This document shows, piece by piece, positions 1 to 7,467 of a stretch of 45,677 nt of DNA. The DNA is from Candidatus Aminicenantota bacterium. Lineage in GTDB: Bacteria > Acidobacteriota > Aminicenantia > Aminicenantales > UBA4085. The notes beneath the pieces were generated by a model, which saw only the letters and a program-made list of their open reading frames with translations, had not been told where the DNA came from and did no database searches. Made by a program: the position numbers and the translations under genes. Position 1 is the first letter of the stretch, and each line of letters opens with the position of its first letter. The stretch is taken from assembly GCA_017883285.1 (NCBI GenBank), contig JADGNV010000064.1, forward strand, positions 1 to 45,677, read 5' to 3'.

Positions 1-176
1 GACAGGGAAAATCCGCCCAGCATGCCCGTTTTATCGTTCCATACCGAGGTGCCCTCCCCCGAGAAGCGGCTCAGACCCAGCCCGAAAAAGACGCCTTTCT
101 CGACGACGACCGAGGCATGGGCGAACATGGTAAAGAGAAGAACGGCCAAGAAGAGGGCGACGATTTTCTTTTTCAT
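1..176 (-). CDS. Outer-membrane beta-barrel protein, N-terminal part (cut by window edge)
   Basis: The gene starts at an ATG (174-176) and runs off the left end of the window, so only about 58 codons are visible. The N-terminus is a clear Sec signal peptide: MKKK, a hydrophobic stretch of about 15 residues, then AHA. It is followed by a glycine- and aromatic-rich start typical of small beta-barrel proteins (VFFGLGLSRFSG, later MLGGFSL). A purine-rich AAAGG sits about 6 nt before the ATG. It lies 36 nt after tyrS on the same strand. Family assignment is only by general barrel look; the C-terminus, which would show a terminal Phe, is outside the window. Confidence 0.6.
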   Translation of the reverse strand, partial: MKKKIVALFLAVLLFTMFAHASVVVEKGVFFGLGLSRFSGEGTSVWNDKTGMLGGFSL

Positions 177-212
177 GGGAGCCTTTCGGGGGGAGATGAT
201 ATCCAACGCGCG

Positions 213-1457
213 TCAATCCCCTTCTTCGAGAACGATCCGGTGGATCTTTTTCTTTCCCGCCTTGAGGAGCAGCCCGTCGGGGCCGACGTCGGCGGGAGTC
301 AACATCCGCTCGAGGCCATCGAGGCGCTCGTCGTTCACGTAGAGCCCGCCCTGCTTGATGAGCCGCTTGGCTTCGCCCCGCGAGGGCGTCAGGCCGACAT
401 CGGTGAAGAGCTCGGCCGGGCTGAGGCCCGCTTCGAGCCGGGCCCGGGGGATCTTCGTCGTGGGAAGCGAGGCGACGTCCTTCGCCCCCTCGCCGCCGAA
501 GGCCGCGGCCGACGCCGCCCGCGCCTCGCGGGCCGCGTCCTCGCCGTGGGTCAGCTTCGTCGCCTCGGTGGCCAGGATCCGCTTCGCCTCGTTCCGCTCG
601 CTGTCCCGGAGAACCTCCAGACGCCGGATTTCGTCGAGGGGCAGGAGCGTGTAGATGCGGAGGAACCGGCCCACATCGCGGTCGTCGGTGTTGATCCAAT
701 ACTGGTAGAAGGCGTAGGGGCTGCAGAGGGCCGGATCGAGCCAGACCGCCCCTTGGGCGGTCTTCCCCATCTTGGCCCCGGAACTCGTGGTCAGGAGGGG
801 AAAGGTCATGGCCTGGACCTCCGCGCCTTCGACGCGGCGGATGAGATCGACGCCGGCCAGGATGTTCCCCCATTGGTCGTCCCCGCCCATCTGGAGCGTG
901 CAGCCGAACGTGCGGTAGAGATGGAGGTAGTCGTAGGCCTGGAGGAGCTGGTAGTTGAACTCGATGAACGACAGGCCTTTCTCCAGACGGAGCTTGTAGG
1001 CCTCGGCGGCCAGCATCCGGTTGACGCTGAAATGCCGGCCGATGTCCCGCAGGAATTCGATGTAGTTCAGGGGGAGGAGCCAGTCGGCGTTGTCGACCGC
1101 GATCGCCCCGGTCCCGTCGAACCGGAGATAGCGGTCGAGCTGGGCGCGGACGGTCCGGCCGTAGGACCGGATCGTCTCCGCGTCGAGCATCCGGCGCAGC
1201 TCGGTCTTCCCGCTCGGGTCGCCGACCATCGTCGTCCCGTTGCCGACGACGGCCAGGGCGCGGTGGCCCGCCCGCCGGAGATGGACCATGGCCATGATTG
1301 GGACGAGGCTCCCGGCATGGAGGCTCGCGGCCGTCCCGTCGTAGCCGATGTAGAACGTGGCCGGCGGCCGGCCGAGCATCTCCCGCACGACGACCTCGTG
1401 GGAGACCTGGGCGATAAATCCGCGCTCTTTCAGTTCGTCGTAAATATCGCCGCTCAC
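213..1457 (-). CDS. tyrS: Tyrosyl-tRNA synthetase
   Basis: Charges tRNA-Tyr with tyrosine in the cytoplasm. The 414-residue length matches bacterial TyrRS. The class I catalytic fold shows the HIGH-equivalent at residues 47-50, which reads HAGS rather than HIGH or HLGH, and the KMSKS-equivalent KMGKT at 229-233 followed by the family stretch GAVWLDP. The tyrosine pocket segment FNYQLLQAYDYLHL is intact, and an S4 RNA-binding domain occupies about residues 345-410. The start is a GTG; no ATG lies in frame upstream, and the protein begins with the expected GDIYDELKERGFI helix. The GTG overlaps the stop of a 16-codon upstream ORF (GTGA). The second His of HIGH replaced by Ser is unusual. Confidence 0.95.
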   Translation of the reverse strand: MSGDIYDELKERGFIAQVSHEVVVREMLGRPPATFYIGYDGTAASLHAGSLVPIMAMVHLRRAGHRALAVVGNGTTMVGDPSGKTELRRMLDAETIRSYGRTVRAQLDRYLRFDGTGAIAVDNADWLLPLNYIEFLRDIGRHFSVNRMLAAEAYKLRLEKGLSFIEFNYQLLQAYDYLHLYRTFGCTLQMGGDDQWGNILAGVDLIRRVEGAEVQAMTFPLLTTSSGAKMGKTAQGAVWLDPALCSPYAFYQYWINTDDRDVGRFLRIYTLLPLDEIRRLEVLRDSERNEAKRILATEATKLTHGEDAAREARAASAAAFGGEGAKDVASLPTTKIPRARLEAGLSPAELFTDVGLTPSRGEAKRLIKQGGLYVNDERLDGLERMLTPADVGPDGLLLKAGKKKIHRIVLEEGD

Positions 1458-1504
1458 GGCTGTGGCACTCCCGCTTCGTCCGGAATTGAGTCTGCCTGAT
1501 TCAT
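1454..1504 (-). CDS. Possible 16-aa leader peptide upstream of tyrS
   Basis: ATG at 1502-1504 opens a 16-codon frame (MNQADSIPDEAGVPQP) whose TGA overlaps the tyrS GTG as GTGA. An extended -10 box (TGCTATAAA) lies 9 nt upstream of the ATG, so the transcript would begin almost at this start codon, and AAGGA is also just upstream. It contains no Tyr codon, so classic Tyr attenuation is not supported. Coupling of tyrS translation to this mini-ORF is an inference. Confidence 0.35.
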   Translation of the reverse strand: MNQADSIPDEAGVPQP

Positions 1505-1653
1505 GGCTTCCTTTTTATAGCACAGAGCTTCCCCCGAAACAAATCCGGACGGCCTAGCAAAGGCCGGAGGACAGCGGTCGAATCGGGTATTGGTCGGCGG
1601 CGGGCGCTGATCCGTTTCTTCAGGGCGGCGTGGACGGCGAGGAGGACCTTCAT
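1501..1653 (-). CDS. Small ORF (50 aa) joining the nucleosidase gene to the tyrS leader
   Basis: The frame starts at an ATG that overlaps the nucleosidase stop (TCATGA, 1650-1653) and ends at a TGA that overlaps the next mini-ORF ATG (1501-1504). The first 20 codons are GC3-rich and read like a basic peptide (MKVLLAVHAALKKRISARRR). The second half uses codons atypical of the neighbourhood and contains the tyrS promoter. No known family is recognised. The two stop/start overlaps are the only support; it may be chance. Confidence 0.25.
   Translation of the reverse strand: MKVLLAVHAALKKRISARRRPIPDSTAVLRPLLGRPDLFRGKLCAIKRKP
1514..1542 (-). promoter_or_regulatory. Promoter for tyrS (extended -10)
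   Basis: Reading the minus strand: TTGTTT (1537-1542), a 17-bp spacer ending in TG, then TATAAA (1514-1519), so the -10 is of the extended TGnTATAAA type. The -35 is weak. Expected transcription start is near 1507, only a few nt before the 16-aa leader ATG. Confidence 0.5.
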
Positions 1654-2447
1654 GAGGTCCCGCCGAAGAGCGGCCCGGCCGCCCGGACCCAGGCCGGCAG
1701 CAGGTCGAGCAGGCGGCCCATGATCGTCCGGGTCCGCTCCTCGAACAGGGCGAGATTGCCGTAGGCTTCGCCCCCCCGGGTCGAAACGATGTCGCTGACG
1801 GCCCGGAGGATCAGGCACGGCGTCTTGGTCCGGGCGGCCGTCCAGGCGATGGCCCCGGTTTCCCAATCTCCGGCCGCGGCCCCGTATTTGGCCCGCAGCC
1901 GCGGGATGTCGGCCGGTTGGAGGTCCTGGTCGGCCGAGACGAGGAGCGCCTCCGCGACGGGAGTCGGATATGGCTTGCGGAGCCAGGCCAGGTCGAGGGT
2001 CGTGGAATAGTCGGCGATCGCGGCGTCGGCGTCGCCCATCATTTCCACGATATCGTAAACGACAGTCCTCGTAACGAGAAGCACGTCTCCGACTTTCACC
2101 ACGCCCTCGAACCCTCCGCACGTGCCCAGATTGACGAGGAGACGGGGCGACCAGCGGCCGATCGCATATTGCGCGGACGCGGCGGCGCTGATCTTTCCCC
2201 AGCCGCCGTGGAAATAGACCGCCGAATAGACGCGCCCATCCGCCCGGATTTCGCCGGCGATGAACTCGCCGTAAGGCGTCGGCGCGGCCGGGTGCGAGGC
2301 CAGACGTTCGCGCACGGGGTTCCACTCCGCATTGGCTGAAACGAGCACGACGATGTCGGCTTTTTCCGCCGCCGCCGCCGGGCGCGGCGCTCCACCGCCC
2401 AGGACGAGAACGGCCAGCCCTAGGCGGGCCAGAATTTTGTACTTCAC
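1650..2447 (-). CDS. Exported MTA/SAH nucleosidase-like protein (phosphorylase superfamily)
   Basis: Belongs to the purine nucleoside phosphorylase/MTA-SAH nucleosidase fold, which cleaves the N-glycosidic bond of methylthioadenosine or S-adenosylhomocysteine. Visible signatures are VNLGTCGGFEGVVKVGDV (about 105-122), a variant of the purine/ribose motif as DWETGAI (194-200; usual DMEGAA), and AVSDIV with the catalytic-type Asp at 219. Residues 1-27 form a basic start, hydrophobic core and AAAA, a likely Sec signal peptide, which is unusual because the typical enzyme is cytoplasmic. The start is GTG with AAGGAGC 7 nt upstream, 13 nt after rtcB. Substrate is not certain; a secreted nucleoside hydrolase role is possible. 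Confidence 0.75.
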   Translation of the reverse strand: MKYKILARLGLAVLVLGGGAPRPAAAAEKADIVVLVSANAEWNPVRERLASHPAAPTPYGEFIAGEIRADGRVYSAVYFHGGWGKISAAASAQYAIGRWSPRLLVNLGTCGGFEGVVKVGDVLLVTRTVVYDIVEMMGDADAAIADYSTTLDLAWLRKPYPTPVAEALLVSADQDLQPADIPRLRAKYGAAAGDWETGAIAWTAARTKTPCLILRAVSDIVSTRGGEAYGNLALFEERTRTIMGRLLDLLPAWVRAAGPLFGGTS

Positions 2448-2460
2448 GGCCGCGCTCCTT

Positions 2461-3888
2461 TCATCCCTTCATCACGCCGATCGGCACGACCCGGGCGACG
2501 ATGCGGCCGAGACCGGCCGCCTGTGAAACGCGGACGACTTCGTCCACGTCCTTGTAGGCCTCGGACGCCTCTTCGGCCACGCCTTTCCAGCTTGTCGCCT
2601 TGAGCTCGATTCCCCGGCCGGCCAGCTCCTCGCGGATACGCTCGCCGCGGAACCGGCGGAGGGCTTCGTGGCGGGACATGACCCGGCCGGCGCCGTGGGC
2701 GGTGGACCCGAAGCTCAGGGCTTCGGCCTCGGGCGTGCCGACCAGGAGATAGGACGCGGTGCCCATGCTCCCCGGGATGATCACCGGCTGGCCGACGGCT
2801 CGATAGGCCTCCGGGACCTCCCGACGGCCCGGGCCGAAGCTCCGGGTCGCGCCCTTGCGGTGGACGCAGAGGCTTTTCTCCCTGCCATCGACGACGTGAT
2901 TTTCGAGCTTGGCCACGTTGTGGCAGACGTCGTAGATTTGGCGCATGCCCGCCGCGCTGCCGAGGACCTTTTCGAACACGCCCCGGACCCTATGGGCGAT
3001 CATCTGCCGATTGGCGAAAGCGTAGTTCACCGCGGCGCACATCGCCCGGTAATAGGACTGCCCGAGCGGCGACCGGAACGGGGCGTGGATGAGCTCCCGA
3101 TCCGGAAGACCTTCGACGCCGAACGCGTTCTCCATCGCCTGGATGTAGTCCGAGGCCACCTGATGCCCCAGGCCCCGGCTGCCGCAGTGGATCATGACCA
3201 GCACCTGGCCTTCGGCGGCAAGGCCGAATGTTTTCGCGGCCGCGGGGTCGAGGATCCGGTCGACTTTCTGGATCTCGAGGAAGTGGTTGCCCGAGCCGAG
3301 CGTGCCGAGCTGGGGGAGGCCGCGCTCCAGGGCCCGCGCCGAGACGCCGGCGGCCTCGGCTTCGCGCATCCGGCCCTGCTCCTCGGTCATCCGGAGGTCC
3401 TCGGCCGTCCCGTACCCGTTCTCGACCGCCCACTCCGCGCCCTTGACGAGGATCTCCCGGAGGACGCCCGGGCTGAGCTTGGTGACGCCGCTCTTGCCCA
3501 CGCCCGCCGGGACCTCGTTGAAGATCCCGGCCAGAAGTTCTTTGCTCCGGCCCGCGACGTCTTCGGCCGCGTAGTCCGTGCGGAGCAGCCGGACCCCGCA
3601 GTTGATGTCGTAGCCCACGCCGCCCGGCGAGATGATGCCCTCGTCCGGGTCGAAGGCGGCCACGCCGCCGATCGGAAAGCCGTATCCCTGGTGGGCGTCG
3701 GGCATGACGTACGACATGCGCTGGATGCCGGGCAGGCAGGCTACGTTGCGGGCCTGGACGAAGGTCTGATCGGCCCGAATGGATTTCAGGAGCTTGTGGG
3801 AGGCATAGATCCGGGCCGGGACCCGCATGGCCCCATCCCGGGGAATCTCCCAGGTGGTCTCGTCGATCCGCTTAAGCTCCATCGGCAT
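2461..3888 (-). CDS. rtcB: RNA-splicing ligase RtcB
   Basis: Mn- and GTP-dependent ligase that joins 2',3'-cyclic phosphate or 3'-phosphate RNA ends to 5'-OH ends in tRNA splicing or RNA repair. All hallmark blocks are present in order: PDAHQGYGFPIGGVAAFD, GVGYDINCGVRLL (metal-binding Cys), NHFLEI, HCGSRGLGHQ, VCHNVAKLENH, and near residue 397 TAHGAGR with the histidine that is guanylylated. At 475 aa it is full length. I choose the ATG at 3886-3888 (MPMELKRIDETTWEIP) because family members start there; a GTG seven codons upstream overlaps the archease stop and is less likely. It sits directly downstream of its activator archease, supporting a functional pair. Confidence 0.95.
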   Translation of the reverse strand: MPMELKRIDETTWEIPRDGAMRVPARIYASHKLLKSIRADQTFVQARNVACLPGIQRMSYVMPDAHQGYGFPIGGVAAFDPDEGIISPGGVGYDINCGVRLLRTDYAAEDVAGRSKELLAGIFNEVPAGVGKSGVTKLSPGVLREILVKGAEWAVENGYGTAEDLRMTEEQGRMREAEAAGVSARALERGLPQLGTLGSGNHFLEIQKVDRILDPAAAKTFGLAAEGQVLVMIHCGSRGLGHQVASDYIQAMENAFGVEGLPDRELIHAPFRSPLGQSYYRAMCAAVNYAFANRQMIAHRVRGVFEKVLGSAAGMRQIYDVCHNVAKLENHVVDGREKSLCVHRKGATRSFGPGRREVPEAYRAVGQPVIIPGSMGTASYLLVGTPEAEALSFGSTAHGAGRVMSRHEALRRFRGERIREELAGRGIELKATSWKGVAEEASEAYKDVDEVVRVSQAAGLGRIVARVVPIGVMKG

Positions 3889-3905
3889 CCCCGCTTTTCC
3901 GCCTC

Positions 3906-4331
3906 TCACATATCGACGACGGCCTGGACCGTCCAGCCGCAGCCGTCCTCCTCGATCTTCATTTCATGGTATGTGACCGCTTTGACGCCGCCGAGGAGCT
4001 CGGTGTCCGGACGGAGCTCGCCGCCCCGGAAGACGGCCCGGAGGCGGAAGGCGCCGGCTTCTTCCCCGATCGTCAGGTCTTCGACAGACCCCAGGAGGAA
4101 GCGCCGGGTCTCGAAAGCGACGATGATCTCCTCGAGGAATTTATAAAGGAGCTGCTCCCGGTCCCGGCCCCGAACTTCGACCTCCAAAGACATCGCGGGC
4201 TCGACCTTGCTCCAATCCCACATGAGCGAGGCCAGGGCCAGGGCGGCATGGGCGAAAGCCTCCTCAAGCGTCGCGCCGAAGGCCCGGAATTTACCGTCGG
4301 CGGTGTGGGGGAGGATCCGATATTTCTCCAT
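3906..4331 (-). CDS. Archease (RtcB cofactor)
   Basis: A 141-residue archease, the small acidic chaperone that promotes RtcB guanylylation and turnover. The start MEKYRILPHTADGKFRAFG matches the family N-terminus with its conserved HTAD, followed by LEEAFAHAALALASLM. The C-terminal half carries EGxxF-type strands and ends KAVTYHEMKIEEDG, the conserved KAVTYH block. It precedes rtcB by 17 nt and follows amrS by 13 nt. Upstream in-frame extension exists but is inside amrS, so the ATG at 4329-4331 is preferred. Confidence 0.93.
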   Translation of the reverse strand: MEKYRILPHTADGKFRAFGATLEEAFAHAALALASLMWDWSKVEPAMSLEVEVRGRDREQLLYKFLEEIIVAFETRRFLLGSVEDLTIGEEAGAFRLRAVFRGGELRPDTELLGGVKAVTYHEMKIEEDGCGWTVQAVVDM

Positions 4332-4344
4332 GCCGCCTCCGCCC

Positions 4345-5355
4345 TCAGAATTTTCCCGCGATAGCGGTCCCGCAGAACGGACATTTCCCCGCAACGAGCT
4401 CATCGGACTCGATGCCGAAGCCGCGCCGCCGGATGAGCGTCCGGCCGCAGCCGGGGCAGAGCGTGTCTTCGCCTTCGCCCGCCGCGTTGCCGACGTAGAC
4501 GTAGGCGAGCCCTTCCTCCCGGCCGATGGCCAGGGCCCGCCGCAGCGTCGCGACGGGCGTCGGCTGTGCCCCGGCATACTCGTAGTCCGGATGGAATCGG
4601 CTGATGTGCCAGGGGATCGCGGGATCGACGCCGGCCAGGAAACGGGCGATCGCCCGGAGCTCGTCGTCGCCGTCGTTCATCCCCGGGACGACGAGCGTTG
4701 TGACTTCGACCCAGATGCCGAGCGTCCTCATGTGCCGGATGGAGTCCAGCACGGGCTCGAGGCGCGCCCCGCAGACCTTCTTGTAGGTCTCGTCCCGGAA
4801 GGCCTTGAGGTCGACGTTCGCCGCGTCGAGACGGGGATGGAACACGTCGAGCGCTTCCGCGGTCATGTAGCCGTTCGTCACGAAGACGTTGGCCAGCCCG
4901 GCCGCCCGGGCCGCCTGGGCGGTTTCGAGGGCGTATTCGAAAAAAATCGTGGGCTCGGTGTACGTATAGGAAATACTCCGACAGCCTTGATCGAGCGCCG
5001 CGCGGACCACCTCCTCCGGGACCATGTCCCGCCCGCGCCCGGACGGACGGCCTTCCCGGGGCGCCTGGCTGATCTCCCAGTTCTGGCAGAATCCGCACCG
5101 GAAGTTGCAGCCGGCGGCCGCGATCGAGAACGAGGTCGTGCCGGGGAGGAAATGATACAGGGGCTTCTTCTCGATGGGATCGACGTGGGCGGCGATGATC
5201 GCGCCGTAGGCGTGCGTTACCAGCGTGCCGCCGCGGTTCTCGCGCACGCCGCACGTCCCGAACTTCCCGGGGGCGACGATGCACCGGTGGGCGCACAGGC
5301 GGCAGACGACCCGCCCGCCGTCGCCGGCACCGGCGAGCATCGCCTCCCGGATCAT
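4345..5355 (-). CDS. amrS: AmmeMemoRadiSam-system radical SAM protein
   Basis: A radical S-adenosylmethionine enzyme of the PflA-like AmrS family, about 336 aa. The N-terminal Cys-rich block CRLCAHRCIVAPGKFGTC is the family signature. The [4Fe-4S] motif CNFRCGFC puts the ligands at C83, C87 and C90. Later blocks YTYTEPTIFFEYA, FVTNGY, NVDLKAF and WHISRFHPDY are all present, and a C-terminal CPGC...CPFC pair suggests a small zinc-binding tail. The partners AmrA and AmrB are not in this window. The chosen ATG (5353-5355) overlaps the nth stop as ATGA, implying translational coupling. The physiological substrate of this family is unknown to me. Confidence 0.9.
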   Translation of the reverse strand: MIREAMLAGAGDGGRVVCRLCAHRCIVAPGKFGTCGVRENRGGTLVTHAYGAIIAAHVDPIEKKPLYHFLPGTTSFSIAAAGCNFRCGFCQNWEISQAPREGRPSGRGRDMVPEEVVRAALDQGCRSISYTYTEPTIFFEYALETAQAARAAGLANVFVTNGYMTAEALDVFHPRLDAANVDLKAFRDETYKKVCGARLEPVLDSIRHMRTLGIWVEVTTLVVPGMNDGDDELRAIARFLAGVDPAIPWHISRFHPDYEYAGAQPTPVATLRRALAIGREEGLAYVYVGNAAGEGEDTLCPGCGRTLIRRRGFGIESDELVAGKCPFCGTAIAGKF

Positions 5356-5993
5356 AGGACCGCCGACGGGCAGAGCGCGTTGAGCTTGCAGACAGGGCAC
5401 TTCGGCTTGCGGGCCGGACAGACCGCCCGGCCGTGGTTCACGAACAGGAAGTTAAAATCCAGCCAATATTTTCGGGGAACGATCTCGAGCAGATCGCGCT
5501 CGATCTTCTCCGGGTCGGTCCGGCCGCTCAGCCCGAGCCGGCCCGACAGACGCTTGACGTGGACGTCGACCGCGATCCCCTCCGCTCTTCCGAAGGCCGA
5601 GGACAGGACGATGTTCGCCGTCTTGCGGGCGACCCCGGGCAGGGTGAGGAGCTCGGCCATGGTCGCGGGGACCCGGCCCCCGAAGTCGGCTTCGATCTTC
5701 CGGGCCGCGCCGATGATGCTCTTGGTCTTGTTCCGGAAGAAGCCCGTCGGCCGGACGTCGAGCTCGAGCTCGGCCCGGTCGGCCTGGGCGAAGGCCCGGA
5801 CCGACGGGTATTTGCGGAACAGCGCGGGCGTCAGCTTGTTGACCCGCGCGTCCGTGCACTGGGCGCTGAGGATGGTTGCGACCAGGATCTGGAGCGGCGT
5901 TTCGAAGGCGAGGAGGGTATGGGCCCCCGGGTACTCCTTCTCGAGAATCCGGACGATCTTGACGACGCGGTCTTTTACGCTGTCCATGGTCAT
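5352..5993 (-). CDS. nth: Endonuclease III (DNA glycosylase/AP lyase)
   Basis: Bifunctional base-excision enzyme that removes oxidised pyrimidines and cuts at AP sites. The helix-hairpin-helix LPGVARKTAN carries the catalytic lysine K124, and D143 lies in VDVHVKRLSGRLGLS. The [4Fe-4S] cluster ligands follow the family spacing C-x6-C-x2-C-x5-C (C192, C199, C202, C208). The 213-aa length is standard. It lies 26 nt after a rubrerythrin-like gene and overlaps amrS by 4 nt. As an Fe-S protein downstream of the iscS/iscU genes it is one of several apparent clients in this transcription unit. The second Met (two codons in) is an alternative start. Confidence 0.96.
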   Translation of the reverse strand: MTMDSVKDRVVKIVRILEKEYPGAHTLLAFETPLQILVATILSAQCTDARVNKLTPALFRKYPSVRAFAQADRAELELDVRPTGFFRNKTKSIIGAARKIEADFGGRVPATMAELLTLPGVARKTANIVLSSAFGRAEGIAVDVHVKRLSGRLGLSGRTDPEKIERDLLEIVPRKYWLDFNFLFVNHGRAVCPARKPKCPVCKLNALCPSAVL

Positions 5994-6019
5994 CTCTCGG
6001 GTAGCGCTTGCTCCCCGCC

Positions 6020-6511
6020 CTAGGCCCCGATGTGAAACAGGTCCTGGCCGACGTGGAATTCGTCGGCGTCGAAATATTCCGGGAACCGATCGAGGAGGTC
6101 GATCTCGGACTTCAATATATAATAATGGCTCCGCTCGACCCGGCTCAGGTAATCCAGGATCTTTCGGCCCACCGGGTCCTCCACGACCGCCTTGGCACCC
6201 TTATAGAACTCCTCGGCCTCCTTCTCCTTCCCCATCGCCAGCTTGAACAGGTCGGCGACCGGGGTCGCGTCGTCGAGGGACACGCCCTTCGCCGGCCGGA
6301 CCGGTTTCGTCGGGACGGCCAGGGTCTGCCCCGGGAACTTGTCACGGAACAGCCGCTCGAGGATGGCCTTGTGGCGGACCTCCTCGTTTGCCAGGAACTG
6401 GAGCTTCTGGATGAGGACCTCGTTCTTCACCCGGCCGCGGAGGTGGTTGTAGATGTCGGCCGCGTCCATCTCCGCCCGGACGGCCATGGCCAGGATTTCG
6501 GGGGCTTTCAT
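6020..6511 (-). CDS. Rubrerythrin-like diiron protein
   Basis: A 163-aa four-helix ferritin-like protein without a fused rubredoxin domain. The carboxylate/histidine ligand pattern of a diiron site occurs twice: Glu in AVRAEMDAADIYNHL followed by NEEVRHK (E-E-x-x-H type), then Glu in EKEAEEFYKGAK followed by RVERSHYYIL (E-x-x-H). Such proteins reduce peroxide or bind iron in anaerobes. It is the first gene after nadA (22-nt gap) inside the Fe-S operon, where protecting labile clusters from peroxide would make sense; that role is an inference. No signal peptide. Confidence 0.8.
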   Translation of the reverse strand: MKAPEILAMAVRAEMDAADIYNHLRGRVKNEVLIQKLQFLANEEVRHKAILERLFRDKFPGQTLAVPTKPVRPAKGVSLDDATPVADLFKLAMGKEKEAEEFYKGAKAVVEDPVGRKILDYLSRVERSHYYILKSEIDLLDRFPEYFDADEFHVGQDLFHIGA

Positions 6512-6533
6512 CGATATCCTCCTGGGTTGATAT

Positions 6534-7451
6534 TTAGAGTTTGACCATTTTTTCGATCGTCCCCCGCGCCCGCTCGGCGATGTCGGGAGGGACCTCGACG
6601 CGCGGGGCCATCTGGTCCAGCGCGTGATAGACTTTCCTCAGGGTGATCTTCTTCATGTTGACGCAGTAGATCCCGTCGTGGGCGGGATAGAACTCTTTCC
6701 CGGGATTGTCCTTTTTCAGCCGGTGGATGATCCCCGGCTCGGTGACGAGGATGATCTCGCGGGCCGCGGTCCGGGGGGCCTCCTGGACCATCTGTCCGGT
6801 GGACAGGACCTTGTCGGCGAGGTCGGCGACTTCGGGCCGGCACTCGGGATGGGCCCAGACCTCGGCCTCCGGATGGAGCGCCTTCTTCTCGCGCACGTCC
6901 CGGACGTGGATGTTGTTGTGGACGTAGCAGTGGCCGTCCCAGGGGATGATCGTCTTCGTCGTGCGCCGGGCGACGAAATCCGCCAGGTTCCGGTCCGGGG
7001 CGAAGAGGACCTCCCGGTCCGGGAGCGATTCCACAACCCGGACGGCGTTCGAGGACGTGCAGCAGACGTCGCAGCCGGCCTTGACCGCAGCTGAGGTGTT
7101 GACGTAGCAGACCACGGGCCGGCCGGGATACCGCGCCTTCCAGGCCTCGAGATCCGGGGCGGTGATCATGTCGGCCATCGGGCAGCCGGCGTGCTCGTCG
7201 GGCAGCAGGACGATCTTGCCGGGGGCGAGGATGCTCGCCGTCTCGGCCATGAAATGGACGCCGCAAAAGACGATGACGTCCTGGCTGACGGCCGCGGCCT
7301 TCCGGCTGAGCTCGAGCGAATCGCCGACGAAGTCGGCGACGTCCTGGACTTCCCCGATTTGATAGTTGTGGGCCAGGACGATCGCGTTCCGCGCCTGGGC
7401 CAGCTCCCGGACCCGGAGGGAGAGCTCGGCCTTGTCGAGGTGGTCGATCAT
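6534..7451 (-). CDS. nadA: Quinolinate synthase
   Basis: Condenses iminoaspartate with dihydroxyacetone phosphate to quinolinate in de novo NAD synthesis. At 305 aa it belongs to the short NadA type. The three cluster ligands are visible at C90 (EHAGCPMADM), C175 (WDGHCYVHNN) and C263 (GIYCVNMKKIT), with the conserved blocks HNYQIGEVQDVADFVGDS and VNTSAAVKAGCD. It begins 16 nt after iscU, and the pairing of NadA with an IscS homologue is familiar because its oxygen-sensitive [4Fe-4S] cluster needs assembly. nadB and nadC are not in the window. Confidence 0.96.
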   Translation of the reverse strand: MIDHLDKAELSLRVRELAQARNAIVLAHNYQIGEVQDVADFVGDSLELSRKAAAVSQDVIVFCGVHFMAETASILAPGKIVLLPDEHAGCPMADMITAPDLEAWKARYPGRPVVCYVNTSAAVKAGCDVCCTSSNAVRVVESLPDREVLFAPDRNLADFVARRTTKTIIPWDGHCYVHNNIHVRDVREKKALHPEAEVWAHPECRPEVADLADKVLSTGQMVQEAPRTAAREIILVTEPGIIHRLKKDNPGKEFYPAHDGIYCVNMKKITLRKVYHALDQMAPRVEVPPDIAERARGTIEKMVKL

Positions 7452-7467
7452 GATCTGAGGCCGCCGG

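Noticed and set aside
4207-6246. A 679-codon plus-strand open frame opposite archease, amrS and nth
   Set aside because: It is antisense to three well-recognised genes and has no recognisable protein family.
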